Part shown: positions 18,539-28,758 of the stretch, one piece after another
Position numbering within the stretch: the first letter of the stretch is position 1
How the letters are laid out: the number at the start of each line of letters is the position of its first letter
Origin: Polynucleobacter acidiphobus
GTDB taxonomy: Bacteria > Pseudomonadota > Gammaproteobacteria > Burkholderiales > Burkholderiaceae
Assembly (NCBI RefSeq): GCF_003065385.1
Contig: NZ_CP023277.1
Coordinates: 832,829 to 896,828, forward strand
Direction: 5' to 3'
DNA length: 64,000 bases
Notes under the pieces: generated by a model
What the model was told of the DNA's origin: nothing
What the model saw: only the letters and a program-made list of their open reading frames with translations
Databases searched by the model: none
Position numbers and translations under genes: made by a program

Positions 18539-20155
18539 ATGAATTTGGGTAATTCACCAAGCTTGGCCCCGCAATACATGGCCATGATTCCCCCGGATAA
18601 GCTCTCTGAAATTCAAACGAAGTATCTCGAAGACCTCGGTAAATTAGGTAAAGATCCCAACGCATTGGAATTCAAAGACCGACGCTTTATGGGCGAGGCT
18701 TGGCAAAACCCTTGGAGCAAAGCACTAGTCTCCACCTACCTATTGAATGCACGTTATCTCAATGAGCTCGTGCAAGCTGTGCAGACCGATACCAAAACCC
18801 GACAGCGCATTGAGTTTGCGACCAATCAAATGATTGATGCTTTATCGCCCTCAAACTTCTTGGCCACCAACCCAGAGGCATTGGAGACCATCCTCAAGAC
18901 CCAAGGTCAATCGATTCAAAAAGGCATCCTCAATTTATTGGGCGATCTTGGTAAAGGAAAAGTGAGCCAAACCGATGAGAGTGGCTTTGAGGTCGGTAAA
19001 AATTTGGCACAGACCGAAGGCGCGGTGGTATTTCGGAACGCACTATTTGAATTGATTCAGTACAAGCCACTGACCGACCAGGTTTATGAACGACCATTCT
19101 TAATGGTTCCCCCATGTATTAATAAATACTACATTCTGGATTTGCAACCCGATAACTCCGTGGTGCGTTATATGGTGAGCCAAGGGCATACGGTGTTTTT
19201 GGTCTCCTGGAAAAATCCCGATGCCAGCATGAATCGCATCACCTGGGAAGACTATGTGGGCACTGGAGTGCTCGAAGCGATTCGGGTTACACAGGAAATC
19301 AGTCAACAAGACAAGATCAATATCTTGGGTTTCTGTGTGGGCGGCACCTTAGTGAGCACCGCACTCGCAGTGCTCGCAGCACGCAAACAGGATCCCATCG
19401 AAAGCCTGACACTGCTCACCACCTTATTGGATTTCACGGACACGGGCATCCTCGATGTCTTTATTGATGAGTCCTTAGTGAACCTGCGTGAGAAATCCAT
19501 CGGCGGTGCTGAAGGGCGCTATGGCCTCTTATCTGGTTTGGAGTTAGCGAATACCTTCTCCTTCTTGCGGCCCAATGAATTGGTGTGGAACTATGTGGTG
19601 GATAACTACCTCAAAGGTAACTCGCCACCGCCATTTGATTTGCTCTACTGGAACGGCGATTCCACCAATTTGCCTGGCCCCATGTATTGCTGGTATCTAC
19701 GTCATACCTACTTGCAAAATGATTTAGCAAAACCGGGCAAGTTGAAGGTCTGTGGTGAGAAGATTGATCTAAGCAAGATCAAGGTTCCTGCTTACATCTA
19801 CGCATCACGCGACGATCATATTGTGCCGTGGCACTCCGGTTATCAGAGCACCCAAATCCTGAAGGGCCCGATTCGGTTTGTGATGGGGGCCTCTGGACAC
19901 ATTGCGGGTGTAATCAACCCACCGCATAAGAAAAAACGCAATTACTGGACCAATCCTGATTTACCAAAAACTGCGGATGCTTGGCTCAAAGGTGCCAAAG
20001 AAGAGCCGGGTAGTTGGTGGCCCGACTTTACCAAGTGGCTCGCTCAATACGGCGGTAAGCAAATTCCGTCACCGAAAAATTATGGGCATGGGAAGTACAA
20101 AAAATTAGTTGCAGCACCTGGCACCTACGTCAAAGAAAAGGCGCAAAAGGTTTAA
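18539..20155 (+). CDS. phaC: class I poly(3-hydroxyalkanoate) synthase
   Basis: Polymerises (R)-3-hydroxybutyryl-CoA into PHB at the granule surface. The lipase-like box GFCVGG carries the catalytic Cys; the partner Asp is in SRDDHIVPW and the His in GASGHIAGVINPP. At 538 residues it lacks about 35-50 N-terminal residues found in the Cupriavidus enzyme. The frame opens at TTG 18506 without a ribosome site; ATG 18539 is preferred, behind a weak AAGAAG. Followed by phaB and phaR, so a PHB operon. Confidence 0.93.
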   Translation: MNLGNSPSLAPQYMAMIPPDKLSEIQTKYLEDLGKLGKDPNALEFKDRRFMGEAWQNPWSKALVSTYLLNARYLNELVQAVQTDTKTRQRIEFATNQMIDALSPSNFLATNPEALETILKTQGQSIQKGILNLLGDLGKGKVSQTDESGFEVGKNLAQTEGAVVFRNALFELIQYKPLTDQVYERPFLMVPPCINKYYILDLQPDNSVVRYMVSQGHTVFLVSWKNPDASMNRITWEDYVGTGVLEAIRVTQEISQQDKINILGFCVGGTLVSTALAVLAARKQDPIESLTLLTTLLDFTDTGILDVFIDESLVNLREKSIGGAEGRYGLLSGLELANTFSFLRPNELVWNYVVDNYLKGNSPPPFDLLYWNGDSTNLPGPMYCWYLRHTYLQNDLAKPGKLKVCGEKIDLSKIKVPAYIYASRDDHIVPWHSGYQSTQILKGPIRFVMGASGHIAGVINPPHKKKRNYWTNPDLPKTADAWLKGAKEEPGSWWPDFTKWLAQYGGKQIPSPKNYGHGKYKKLVAAPGTYVKEKAQKV

Positions 20156-20181
20156 TCGATTGATCTGAATACAAGGAGAAG

Positions 20182-20925
20182 ATGATGGCACAACGGATTG
20201 CATATGTAACAGGCGGTATGGGCGGAATCGGTACGGCGATCTGTCAACGTTTATCTAAAGGTGGTTTTAAGGTGATCGCTGGCTGCGGCCCAAACTCGCC
20301 TCGTAAGGATCGCTGGATTGGTGAGCAAAAAGCCTTGGGCTATGAGTTCATTGCCTCTGAGGGCAATGTATCCGATTGGGAAAGCACAAAAGCAGCCTTT
20401 GAAAAGGTGAGAGCTGAGGTAGGTCGCGTTGATGTCTTAGTAAACAACGCCGGTATTACCCGGGATAGCGTGTTTCGGAAGATGACCCCTGAGGATTGGA
20501 AGGCTGTGATCGATACCAACCTCAACTCACTTTTTAATGTCACCAAGCAAGTGATTGATGGCATGATCGATAACGGCTGGGGCCGGATCATTAATATCTC
20601 CTCGGTCAACGGTCAGAAGGGCCAGTTTGGTCAAACCAACTATTCCACTGCCAAGGCAGGCTTGCATGGCTTTACCATGGCGCTTGCCCAAGAGGTGGCC
20701 AGCAAAGGGGTGACCGTGAACACCGTCTCCCCAGGCTATATCGCTACCGATATGGTCAAAGCAATCCGTGAAGATGTGCTTGAGAAGATCATCGGCACCA
20801 TTCCGGTTAAGCGTCTTGGAACCCCTGATGAGATTGCCTCGATTTGTGCATGGATTGCCTCCGACGATGGTGCTTTCTCGACCGGCGCCGACTTCTCGCT
20901 CAATGGAGGTATTCATACAGGCTAA
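20182..20925 (+). CDS. phaB: acetoacetyl-CoA reductase (NADPH)
   Basis: A 247-residue short-chain dehydrogenase that reduces acetoacetyl-CoA to (R)-3-hydroxybutyryl-CoA for PHB synthesis. The cofactor loop TGGMGGIG is at residues 10-17, NNAG at 88-91, and the catalytic Ser140/141, Tyr154 and Lys158 are in place. AAGGAGAAG precedes the start. The 26-bp gap to phaC indicates the same operon. Two consecutive ATGs make the first residue ambiguous. Confidence 0.93.
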   Translation: MMAQRIAYVTGGMGGIGTAICQRLSKGGFKVIAGCGPNSPRKDRWIGEQKALGYEFIASEGNVSDWESTKAAFEKVRAEVGRVDVLVNNAGITRDSVFRKMTPEDWKAVIDTNLNSLFNVTKQVIDGMIDNGWGRIINISSVNGQKGQFGQTNYSTAKAGLHGFTMALAQEVASKGVTVNTVSPGYIATDMVKAIREDVLEKIIGTIPVKRLGTPDEIASICAWIASDDGAFSTGADFSLNGGIHTG

Positions 20926-20969
20926 ACTAGGGTAAATTCTGCATTGCAACAGCGAGCAAGGGAATAAGC

Positions 20970-21530
20970 ATGGCTACACGAACTAGACGGGCTGGCGATG
21001 AGCGCCTAATCAAAAAGTACCCCAATCGGCGTCTCTACGATACCCAGACCAGTACCTATGTGACCCTTGCTGATATTAAGCAATTGGTGATGGCTTCCGA
21101 GAGCTTTAAAGTTCTCGATGCCAAAACCGACGAAGATCTGACCCGCAGTATTCTCTTGCAGATCATCCTTGAAGAAGAGGCCTGCGGGGTGCCTATTTTC
21201 ACAACCCAGATGCTCCAGCAAATGATTCGTTTTTATGGTCACTCGATGCAAGGCTTGATGGGTAGTCACCTGGAACGCACCATGCAATCCTTCATGGACA
21301 TGCAGCAAAAGTTATCGGAGCAATCCAAGTCAATGACGGGCGGTGGCACAGAAGCCTGGACCCAAATGATGAACCTGCAAAATCCCTTTATGCAAAATCT
21401 GATGACCAACTACATGGATCAGAGCAAGGACTTATTCTTAAAAATGCAGGAGCAAATGCAAGGTTCAAACCAACTCTTCACTGGCTTTCCATTCAAAGGC
21501 AAATCCGACGCATCGGATTCCAACTCTTAA
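20970..21530 (+). CDS. phaR: polyhydroxyalkanoate synthesis repressor PhaR
   Basis: A 186-residue regulator with the PHB/PHA accumulation DNA-binding domain at the N-terminus (KKYPNRRLYDTQTSTYVTL) and a Met/Gln-rich C-terminal tail rich in amphipathic segments. PhaR represses phasin and its own gene, and leaves DNA by binding PHB granules. No phasin gene is in this window. It follows phaB by 44 bp. Confidence 0.93.
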   Translation: MATRTRRAGDERLIKKYPNRRLYDTQTSTYVTLADIKQLVMASESFKVLDAKTDEDLTRSILLQIILEEEACGVPIFTTQMLQQMIRFYGHSMQGLMGSHLERTMQSFMDMQQKLSEQSKSMTGGGTEAWTQMMNLQNPFMQNLMTNYMDQSKDLFLKMQEQMQGSNQLFTGFPFKGKSDASDSNS

Positions 21531-21581
21531 GCATAGGGCTTAGAGACTCTCATTTCATCATTTCAGGATCGGGCATTATTC

Positions 21582-22940
21582 GTGGTTGCAAAAGTAGGAT
21601 TTGTTTCATTGGGGTGCCCAAAAGCATTGGTGGATTCTGAGCTGATCTTGACGCAGTTAAGTGCCGAAGGCTACGAGACCGCAAAAGACTATGCGGGAGC
21701 CGATCTGGTGATCGTCAACACCTGCGGCTTTATTGACTCTGCAGTGGAGGAGAGCCTCTCTGCAATTGGTGAAGCCCTCACCGAAAACGGCAAGGTCATT
21801 GTGACCGGTTGCCTAGGTGCCAAGAAAAATGCCGATGGTAGCGATCTCATTACCAGCATTCATCCCAAAGTATTAGCGGTAACCGGACCACACGCAACCG
21901 CGGAAGTTTTGCAAGCAGTGCACACCCATTTGCCCAAACCGCATGACCCGTTTTTAGATCTCGTGCCACCAGCAGGTATCAAACTAACACCGAAACATTA
22001 CGCCTATCTCAAAATCTCGGAGGGTTGTAATCATCGTTGTAGCTTTTGCATCATCCCCAGCATGCGAGGTGATCTGGTCTCACGCCCGATTGGCGATGTA
22101 TTGCAAGAGGCCCAAAAACTCTTTGAGTCAGGAGTGAAAGAGATCTTGGTGGTTTCGCAAGACACGAGTGCCTACGGTGTGGATATTCAATATCGCACGG
22201 GGTTTTGGGAAGGTAAACCGATTAAGACTCGTCTATACGACCTAGCACTTGCCCTTCATGAGCTCGCCATATCGCATCAAGCCTGGGTAAGGATGCATTA
22301 CGTATACCCATATCCGCACGTCGATCAGATCCTGCCAATCATGGCGCAATTTAAGGATACGGGATTTGGACTCTTACCGTATCTTGATATTCCATTTCAG
22401 CATGCACACCCAGATGTGCTCAAGCGCATGAAGCGACCGGCGAGCGGAGAGAAAAATCTGGATCGAATCCAGTCATGGCGGGCAATATGTCCTGATTTAG
22501 TAATCCGCAGCACCTTTATTGCCGGATTTCCAGGGGAAACTGAAGAAGAGTTTTCAGCCCTATTGCAATTTATGGAAGAGGCGCAAATTGATCGAGCCGG
22601 CTGTTTTGCCTATTCACCGGTGGAGGGCGCCACCGCCAATCAACTCGATAACCCCGTTCCAGAACCCATTCGCGAAGAGCGGCGCTCCCGCTTCATGGCG
22701 CTGGCTGAGGAGCAATCGAGCCGGCGCTTACGGCGATTAGTCGACCAACGCATTCGGGTATTAGTTGATCATGTGACTCCTGAGGGCGGGATCGGTCGGA
22801 GTGCCGCCGACGCCCCAGAAATTGACGGGATTGTCAAAATTTTGCCACCCAGTAAGCCTTCCAAGCGCTATCGGGTTGGAGAGTTTGTAAAGGCAACCGT
22901 CCTTGATACGCAAGGGCATGATCTGATTGTGCAAGTCTAG
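21582..22940 (+). CDS. rimO: ribosomal protein S12 methylthiotransferase RimO
   Basis: A 452-residue radical-SAM enzyme that methylthiolates Asp89 of S12. The N-terminal UPF0004 domain carries cysteines in [17 protein letters not shown] and TGCLGA for the auxiliary cluster; the radical-SAM triad is in [10 protein letters not shown]; a C-terminal TRAM domain ends the protein. It starts at GTG 21582. It lies between phaR and the thiolase, so it may share the PHB transcript, although its function is unrelated. Confidence 0.94.
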   Translation: MVAKVGFVSLGCPKALVDSELILTQLSAEGYETAKDYAGADLVIVNTCGFIDSAVEESLSAIGEALTENGKVIVTGCLGAKKNADGSDLITSIHPKVLAVTGPHATAEVLQAVHTHLPKPHDPFLDLVPPAGIKLTPKHYAYLKISEGCNHRCSFCIIPSMRGDLVSRPIGDVLQEAQKLFESGVKEILVVSQDTSAYGVDIQYRTGFWEGKPIKTRLYDLALALHELAISHQAWVRMHYVYPYPHVDQILPIMAQFKDTGFGLLPYLDIPFQHAHPDVLKRMKRPASGEKNLDRIQSWRAICPDLVIRSTFIAGFPGETEEEFSALLQFMEEAQIDRAGCFAYSPVEGATANQLDNPVPEPIREERRSRFMALAEEQSSRRLRRLVDQRIRVLVDHVTPEGGIGRSAADAPEIDGIVKILPPSKPSKRYRVGEFVKATVLDTQGHDLIVQV

Positions 22941-23020
22941 ATAATTCGTAATGAATGAGTAATACTAGGGGAGATAATTAAAGTTATCCGTTGAATGGCT
23001 AATTTGCAAAGAGGGGAATA

Positions 23021-24208
23021 ATGATGAGTCGTGAAGTCGTAGTTTTAAGTGCAGCACGTTCTGCAATTGGTAGTTATGGCGGCAGTCTCAGTGGCATGGA
23101 GCCATCGGAACTGGCTGGCGTAGTGATGAAAGAAGCAGTTGCCCGTTCTGGCGCAGATCCTGCCAAGATCAATTATGTGACGGTCGGCAACACCATGCCA
23201 ACCGACTCACGCTACGCCTATGTATCACGCGTGGCTGCAATTCAAGCGGGACTCCCGATGGATTCCGTAGCTATGGCAGTTAATCGTTTGTGCAGTTCAG
23301 GATTGCAAGCGATTGTGACCACTGCACAGGGCATCATGCTTAACGACTATGACTATGGTGTGGGCGGTGGTGTTGAAGTAATGTCACGCGCGATGTACGG
23401 CGCGACAGCTATGCGCAATGGTGCGCGCATGGGCGATACCAAGATGATTGACCTGATGGTTGCTGTGCTCACGGATCCCTTTGGTGTCGGTCATATGGGC
23501 ATCACCGCTGAGAACTTGGCTGAAAAATGGAAGATCACACGCGAAGATCAGGATGCGTTTGCCGTTGAATCCCATCGCCGTGCTGCAGTAGCAATTAAAG
23601 AAGGGCGCTTTAAATCCCAAATCGTATCGATTACATTAAAAACCCGAAAGGGTGACGTGGTGTTTGATACCGATGAGCATTGCAAACCGGATACCACCAT
23701 GGAGACCTTAGGAAAAATGAAGCCCGCCTTCAAAAAAGAGGGTGGCACAGTCACCGCAGGAAATGCATCGGGTGTGAACGACGGTGCTGCCTTCATGGTC
23801 CTGGCAGCGGCTGATGTGGCTGCCAAAGCTGGACAAAAGCCGATTGCGCGTTTGGTCTCTTATGCAGTCGCTGGTGTGCCCAATCACATCATGGGCGAAG
23901 GTCCCATTCCTGCAACCAAGATTGCTTTGCAACGCGCAGGACTGACCCTAGACCAAATGGATGTCATTGAGTCCAATGAAGCCTTTGCTGCTCAGGCGAT
24001 TGCTGTGACCAAGGGATTAGGTTTGGACCCAGCAAAGACCAATGTCAACGGTGGCGCGGTAGCACTCGGTCACCCAGTAGGTTGCACTGGCGCTGCGATT
24101 GCTACTAAAGCGATTTATGAACTGCATCGTACCAATGGTAAATACTGCTTAGTGACCATGTGTATTGGTGGCGGTCAAGGAATTGCCGCGGTATTTGAGC
24201 GACTCTAA
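23021..24208 (+). CDS. acetyl-CoA C-acyltransferase (thiolase, PhaA/BktB type)
   Basis: A 395-residue biosynthetic-type thiolase. The acylated Cys is in NRLCSSGLQ, the His in ALGHPVGCTGA and the second Cys in MCIGGGQG. It condenses two acetyl-CoA, or propionyl-CoA with acetyl-CoA, as the first PHB/PHV step. Position downstream of phaR-rimO, not beside phaC, recalls bktB of Cupriavidus, and the nearby propionyl-CoA pathway would suit a BktB-like range, but specificity cannot be read from sequence. GAGGGG precedes the ATG pair; a strong terminator lies just downstream, inside serB. Confidence 0.92.
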   Translation: MMSREVVVLSAARSAIGSYGGSLSGMEPSELAGVVMKEAVARSGADPAKINYVTVGNTMPTDSRYAYVSRVAAIQAGLPMDSVAMAVNRLCSSGLQAIVTTAQGIMLNDYDYGVGGGVEVMSRAMYGATAMRNGARMGDTKMIDLMVAVLTDPFGVGHMGITAENLAEKWKITREDQDAFAVESHRRAAVAIKEGRFKSQIVSITLKTRKGDVVFDTDEHCKPDTTMETLGKMKPAFKKEGGTVTAGNASGVNDGAAFMVLAAADVAAKAGQKPIARLVSYAVAGVPNHIMGEGPIPATKIALQRAGLTLDQMDVIESNEAFAAQAIAVTKGLGLDPAKTNVNGGAVALGHPVGCTGAAIATKAIYELHRTNGKYCLVTMCIGGGQGIAAVFERL

Positions 24209-24211
24209 GCC

Positions 24212-25084
24212 TTACAGCAGTTCGAGGACTGCATCTAAGCCGACGTTGTCTAAAGCGACGTCGGCTTTTTCTTTAACAACCGCCTTGGCGCGATAGGCGA
24301 CGCTCAAACCGCAGTCGGCCATCATGAGTAGATCATTCGCACCATCACCAATCACAATCGCTGCGTACTTATCAAGATCAAAGCGTGCGCATGCGGCTTC
24401 CACAAACCGATTCTTGGCCGCCCCATCCACAATCTCACCTAAGACCTTACCAGTGAGTTGATCACCTCTGATCTCCAATTGATTGGAGTGGGTCTCGCAC
24501 AAAGCAAGACGTTCTTGCATGCGATCCGTAAAGAATGTGAAGCCACCCGAAACCAGCAGGGTGTGCATATCACGTTCATGTGCACCACTGATTAAGAGCT
24601 CTGCCCCGGGATTGAGTTGCAAGCGTTCCTGATAGACCGAATGCAATGCGGTAATGGGCGCACCCTCTAACAGGGCAACACGGCGACGTAAGCTCTCTGC
24701 AAAGTTTGGGATCTCTCCACGCATCGTGGCGGAGGTAATTTCTGCGACCGCTGCTTTCTTACCAGTAAAGTCAGCGATTTCATCAATGCACTCAATATTG
24801 ATTAAGGTCGAGTCCATGTCCATGGCCAAGACCTTCAATGCCTTGGAATCAAAACCCGCTGGCAGAATAGCGAGGTCGCAAGCACGCTCTGCGCAATACT
24901 GACGTAGACCATTGCGTTCGAATGCCTCAATCTCGCGCATTAATAAGAATCGCCCAGCAGTATGCTGAAAACCGATCCCCAGGGTTTGCATGGCACGCTC
25001 TAAGCCCAAGATCAATTGGGGATCGGCCGCTTTTGATCCTAAGATCTGCAAACTAGGGAAGGGGTTAGACGATGAAGACGCCAT
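24212..25084 (-). CDS. serB: phosphoserine phosphatase SerB
   Basis: A 290-residue HAD phosphatase completing serine biosynthesis. The nucleophile motif is MDMDSTLINIECIDE, motif II is LVSGGFTFF, and the Mg-binding motif is IGDGANDLLMM. About 85 N-terminal residues precede the catalytic domain and correspond to the regulatory segment of longer SerB forms. It is convergent with the thiolase gene (3-bp gap) and tandem with mfd, starting 13 bp after the mfd stop. Its last codons double as the thiolase terminator. Confidence 0.93.
   Translation of the reverse strand: MASSSSNPFPSLQILGSKAADPQLILGLERAMQTLGIGFQHTAGRFLLMREIEAFERNGLRQYCAERACDLAILPAGFDSKALKVLAMDMDSTLINIECIDEIADFTGKKAAVAEITSATMRGEIPNFAESLRRRVALLEGAPITALHSVYQERLQLNPGAELLISGAHERDMHTLLVSGGFTFFTDRMQERLALCETHSNQLEIRGDQLTGKVLGEIVDGAAKNRFVEAACARFDLDKYAAIVIGDGANDLLMMADCGLSVAYRAKAVVKEKADVALDNVGLDAVLELL
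24237..24270 (+). terminator. intrinsic terminator of the thiolase gene, inside serB
   Basis: AAGCCGACGT (24237-24246) and ACGTCGGCTT (24258-24267) form a perfect 10-bp stem with an 11-nt loop, followed by TTTTTCTTT on the + strand. The hairpin lies wholly within the 3' coding end of the convergent serB gene. Confidence 0.88.
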
Positions 25085-25097
25085 AAATCAATTATGC

Positions 25098-28000
25098 CTA
25101 AGCGATCGGTGAGAGCGCAGGGCTTGGTAGTGGATGTGCCGAGGCCACCAGAGCGGTACTTAAGAGTTTCATGAGCTGGCGAATCGCTTCGATGCGCTGC
25201 TCAAGCTGATCAAACGAGGATCCTTTGGCAGGCAAGTATTTAATTCGGTCTTGACCATTGAGTTGTACTTGATGATTGGATTGGACCAAACGAATCAATT
25301 TCACGGGATCCAATGGGGGGTGTGCAATAAAACTTACCTGTATGCCATTTGGACTCGCATCCATTTTCTGAATGCCGTAGAGAACCATTTCAAGGCGTAG
25401 GCGATGGGTCTCGTAAAAGGCTTTGGCGGGATCAGGTAAGTTGCCAAAGCGATCGACGAGTTCTTCACGCAACTGGCTCAACTCATCAAATGCTTCACAG
25501 CTGGCAAAGCGTTTGTAGAGCGATAGGCGTTCATGCACATCGGGACAATAATCCGCAGGCAGGAGAGCGGGTGCCCCTAAATTAACATCGGTCACCGCTT
25601 GCATGGGTGAGAGTAGGTCGGGCTCCTTACCACTGCGTAAGGACTTGACTGCGCGATTGAGCATCTCGGTATATAGCTGAAAGCCAATTTCATGGATCTC
25701 GCCTGATTGCTTATCGCCCAATACCTCACCAGCCCCGCGGATCTCTAAATCGTGCATAGCAAGATAAAAACCAGAACCGAGCTCCTCCATCGCCACGATC
25801 GCATCTAGGCGTAAACGCGCTTGCTTCGTTAGGGCATCTGGGTCAGGCACTAAAAGATAGGCATAGGCTTGGTGATGCGAGCGACCTACGCGACCGCGCA
25901 ATTGGTGGAGTTGCGCCAAGCCAAACTTATCAGCGCGATGCATGATAATGGTATTAGCGGTTGGTACGTCGATGCCAGTCTCAATAATGGTGGTGCACAG
26001 TAAGACATTGCTGCGCTGGGTCACAAAATCCCGCATTACAGCCTCGAGTTCGCGTTCGTGCATTTGACCATGTGCCACGGTAATTCGGGCTTCGGGTAAG
26101 AGCATTTGCAAGGCTTGCTTGCGATTTTGGATGGTCTCCACCTCGTTGTGTAAGAAGTACACCTGACCACCACGCTTGATCTCGCGCAAGACCGCTTCCC
26201 GAATCACGCCATCGCTCTCACGTCGCACAAAGGTCTTAATGGCCAAACGTTTCTGCGGAGCAGTGGCAATCACCGAGAACTCACGTAAGCCCTCGAGCGC
26301 CATACCCAAAGTGCGCGGTATTGGAGTGGCAGTGAGTGTGAGGATATCCACCTCTGCACGCAGTGCCTTCAAGGCATCTTTCTGACGCACACCAAAGCGA
26401 TGTTCTTCATCAACAATTACCAAACCAAGGCGAGCAAATTGCGTCTCTTTGGATAGCAGCTTATGGGTACCAATCACAATGTCAGCCTCACCAGCAGCAA
26501 TCGCAGCCAATGCCCCACTAATCTCTTTAGCAGTCTTAAAACGTGAGAGCTCCACAATCCGAACTGGCCAGGCGGCAAAACGATCTTTCCAGGTGGCAGC
26601 GTGTTGCTCAGCCAGTAGGGTGGTAGGCGCCAGAATCGCCACTTGTTTACCACCCATCACTGCTACAAAGCTAGCACGGAGTGCCACCTCGGTTTTACCA
26701 AAACCCACATCGCCGCAAACCAAGCGGTCCATCGGCTTGCCGCTGGTCATATCGCCAATCACTGCAGCAATCGCATTGGCCTGATCTGGCGTTTCTTCAA
26801 AACCAAAGCTCTCTGCAAACGCGGCATAGTCATGCGCCGAGAACTCAAAGGCGTGTCCTTTGCGGATTGCACGTGCGGCATAGAGATTGAGAAGCTCTGC
26901 TGCTGTATCCCGGATTTGCTGAGCAGCCTTGCGTTTGGCTTTATCCCACTGACCAGAGCCCAATTGATGCAAGGGCGCTGAATCCGGATCGGCTCCGGCA
27001 TAGCGCGTGACCTGATGCAGTTGCTGGACTGGCACATACAAGGTTGCATCGTGTGCGTAGATGAGATGCAAAAATTCCTCGAAGGCGGGCGCTTCTTTGG
27101 GACTGGCCATATTCAGTAATACCAAGCCTTGGTAACGACCAATGCCATGCTCGACATGAACTACGGGGTCGCCGACCTTGAGCTCGGATAAATCCTTAAA
27201 AAGGGTATCGGGATCGGTATTGCTGGTTTCTTTACCACGCCGCTGACGCGCCGTTTGCGTGAAGAGCTCGGCCTCGGTAATAATGAGTAATTGCTGGGGT
27301 TGCCATACAAAGCCATTAAAGAGTGGTGATACGCAACACCCAAAGCGCTCATGGCCTTTCACAAAATCAGCAATGGTGTTCACGCTTTGTGGATGCAAAG
27401 CAAACGCTGCATCTTCAGAAGACCCTAAATTACTCTCCTCAATCAGTTGCCGAATGGATTCGAGTCGTCCCGCACTCTCTGCACAAATTAAGATACGCCA
27501 CTCATTTTGAGAAACTAACTGCCGTAAGCGTTTTAAAGGATCAGCATCGCGTCGATGCACAGCCACATCTGGTAATGGAGTAAAAACTGGTTCTGTGGAT
27601 TGCGCCAGAGCAACTTGTGCTTGCAGCATGAAACGCGGATAGGACTTCGCGATGGTATAAAACTGCTCTAAGCTCAAGAACAAATCTTGAGGCTTTAGAA
27701 CAGGACGCTCGAGATCGTGCTTCAGAAAAGCATAGCGTTGCTCGGTATCTTTCCAGAACTGCGTGATACTGGTTTCAATATCACCCACATAGCCAAGACA
27801 AATGTCGCTGCGACTATCCTCTTGGTCGCTGCGCACAAAGTGATCAAAGATGGTGGCGGTCTCATCAAAAAACAGCGGCAGGTAAGACTCAATCCCCGCC
27901 GTCGGAATCCCGGTGCTCACATCCTTGTAGATCGAACAGCGCGTTGGGTCTCCCTCGAAGTATTCCCGCCAGCGTCCTCGAAAAGCTGTACGTGATGCCT

Positions 28001-28712
28001 CATCAAAGGGAAACTCATGACCGGGCAATAAACGGATTTCTTTAACGGGATACAAACTACGTTGGGTGTCTGGATCAAAAGCACGGATATGCTCAATCTC
28101 ATCGCCAAAAAGATCGAGGCGATAGGGCAGGGATGACCCCATCGGGAACAAATCAATTAAGCCACCGCGAATGCTGTACTCGCCAGGGCGCATCACTGCA
28201 CTGACCGGATCGTAACCCGCCTGTTGCAATTGCAAACGCAGCGCCTCTTCATTTAAGCGCTCGCCTTGGCGAAAGAAAAAAGTATGTGCGGATAAAAATG
28301 CGGGTGGGGCAAGCCGCTGCAATGCGGTGGTCACCGGCATGAGGATCAGATCGCAGGTACCGTTTTGCATTTCATGGAGGGTCGCCAAGCGCTCGGAGAT
28401 TAAATCTTGATGTGGCGAGAAATGATCGTAGGGCAGGATCTCCCAATCTGGCAGTAAGCGAATGCGCAATTGCGGCGCAAAGCTCGGAATCTCCTCCAAT
28501 AAGCGCTGGGCATCGGTCGCATTGGCGCAAAGCACCACAAATTGGCTGTAATGGGCGCGATAGGCGCTCGCCATTTGTGCCAGAAGCGCTGCATCAGCAG
28601 AGCCAACAATGGAATCGAAGGTAAAGCGCTGCCCCGCCCGTAGCACGGGAATAGGGGGTGTAAGTAAAGCAGCAGGCCTTGGCGCTGCCGCTGGATTGAC
28701 AGCATCCGACAT
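25098..28712 (-). CDS. mfd: transcription-repair coupling factor Mfd
   Basis: A 1204-residue SF2 translocase that removes stalled RNA polymerase and recruits UvrA. In order: UvrB-like N-terminal module, RNA-polymerase-interaction domain (VGDPVVHVEHGIGRYQGL), helicase motifs including Walker A GDVGFGKTEVA, a DEEH box (VDEEHRFGVRQKD) and LTATPIPRTL, the RecG-like TRG region, and a C-terminal UvrA-masking domain. It is somewhat longer than the E. coli protein. It is divergent from ispD across 46 bp. Confidence 0.96.
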   Translation of the reverse strand: MSDAVNPAAAPRPAALLTPPIPVLRAGQRFTFDSIVGSADAALLAQMASAYRAHYSQFVVLCANATDAQRLLEEIPSFAPQLRIRLLPDWEILPYDHFSPHQDLISERLATLHEMQNGTCDLILMPVTTALQRLAPPAFLSAHTFFFRQGERLNEEALRLQLQQAGYDPVSAVMRPGEYSIRGGLIDLFPMGSSLPYRLDLFGDEIEHIRAFDPDTQRSLYPVKEIRLLPGHEFPFDEASRTAFRGRWREYFEGDPTRCSIYKDVSTGIPTAGIESYLPLFFDETATIFDHFVRSDQEDSRSDICLGYVGDIETSITQFWKDTEQRYAFLKHDLERPVLKPQDLFLSLEQFYTIAKSYPRFMLQAQVALAQSTEPVFTPLPDVAVHRRDADPLKRLRQLVSQNEWRILICAESAGRLESIRQLIEESNLGSSEDAAFALHPQSVNTIADFVKGHERFGCCVSPLFNGFVWQPQQLLIITEAELFTQTARQRRGKETSNTDPDTLFKDLSELKVGDPVVHVEHGIGRYQGLVLLNMASPKEAPAFEEFLHLIYAHDATLYVPVQQLHQVTRYAGADPDSAPLHQLGSGQWDKAKRKAAQQIRDTAAELLNLYAARAIRKGHAFEFSAHDYAAFAESFGFEETPDQANAIAAVIGDMTSGKPMDRLVCGDVGFGKTEVALRASFVAVMGGKQVAILAPTTLLAEQHAATWKDRFAAWPVRIVELSRFKTAKEISGALAAIAAGEADIVIGTHKLLSKETQFARLGLVIVDEEHRFGVRQKDALKALRAEVDILTLTATPIPRTLGMALEGLREFSVIATAPQKRLAIKTFVRRESDGVIREAVLREIKRGGQVYFLHNEVETIQNRKQALQMLLPEARITVAHGQMHERELEAVMRDFVTQRSNVLLCTTIIETGIDVPTANTIIMHRADKFGLAQLHQLRGRVGRSHHQAYAYLLVPDPDALTKQARLRLDAIVAMEELGSGFYLAMHDLEIRGAGEVLGDKQSGEIHEIGFQLYTEMLNRAVKSLRSGKEPDLLSPMQAVTDVNLGAPALLPADYCPDVHERLSLYKRFASCEAFDELSQLREELVDRFGNLPDPAKAFYETHRLRLEMVLYGIQKMDASPNGIQVSFIAHPPLDPVKLIRLVQSNHQVQLNGQDRIKYLPAKGSSFDQLEQRIEAIRQLMKLLSTALVASAHPLPSPALSPIA

Positions 28713-28758
28713 CTGGAAGCATTATAGAATCAGGTATGTATTCCACTCTGACCCTGAG

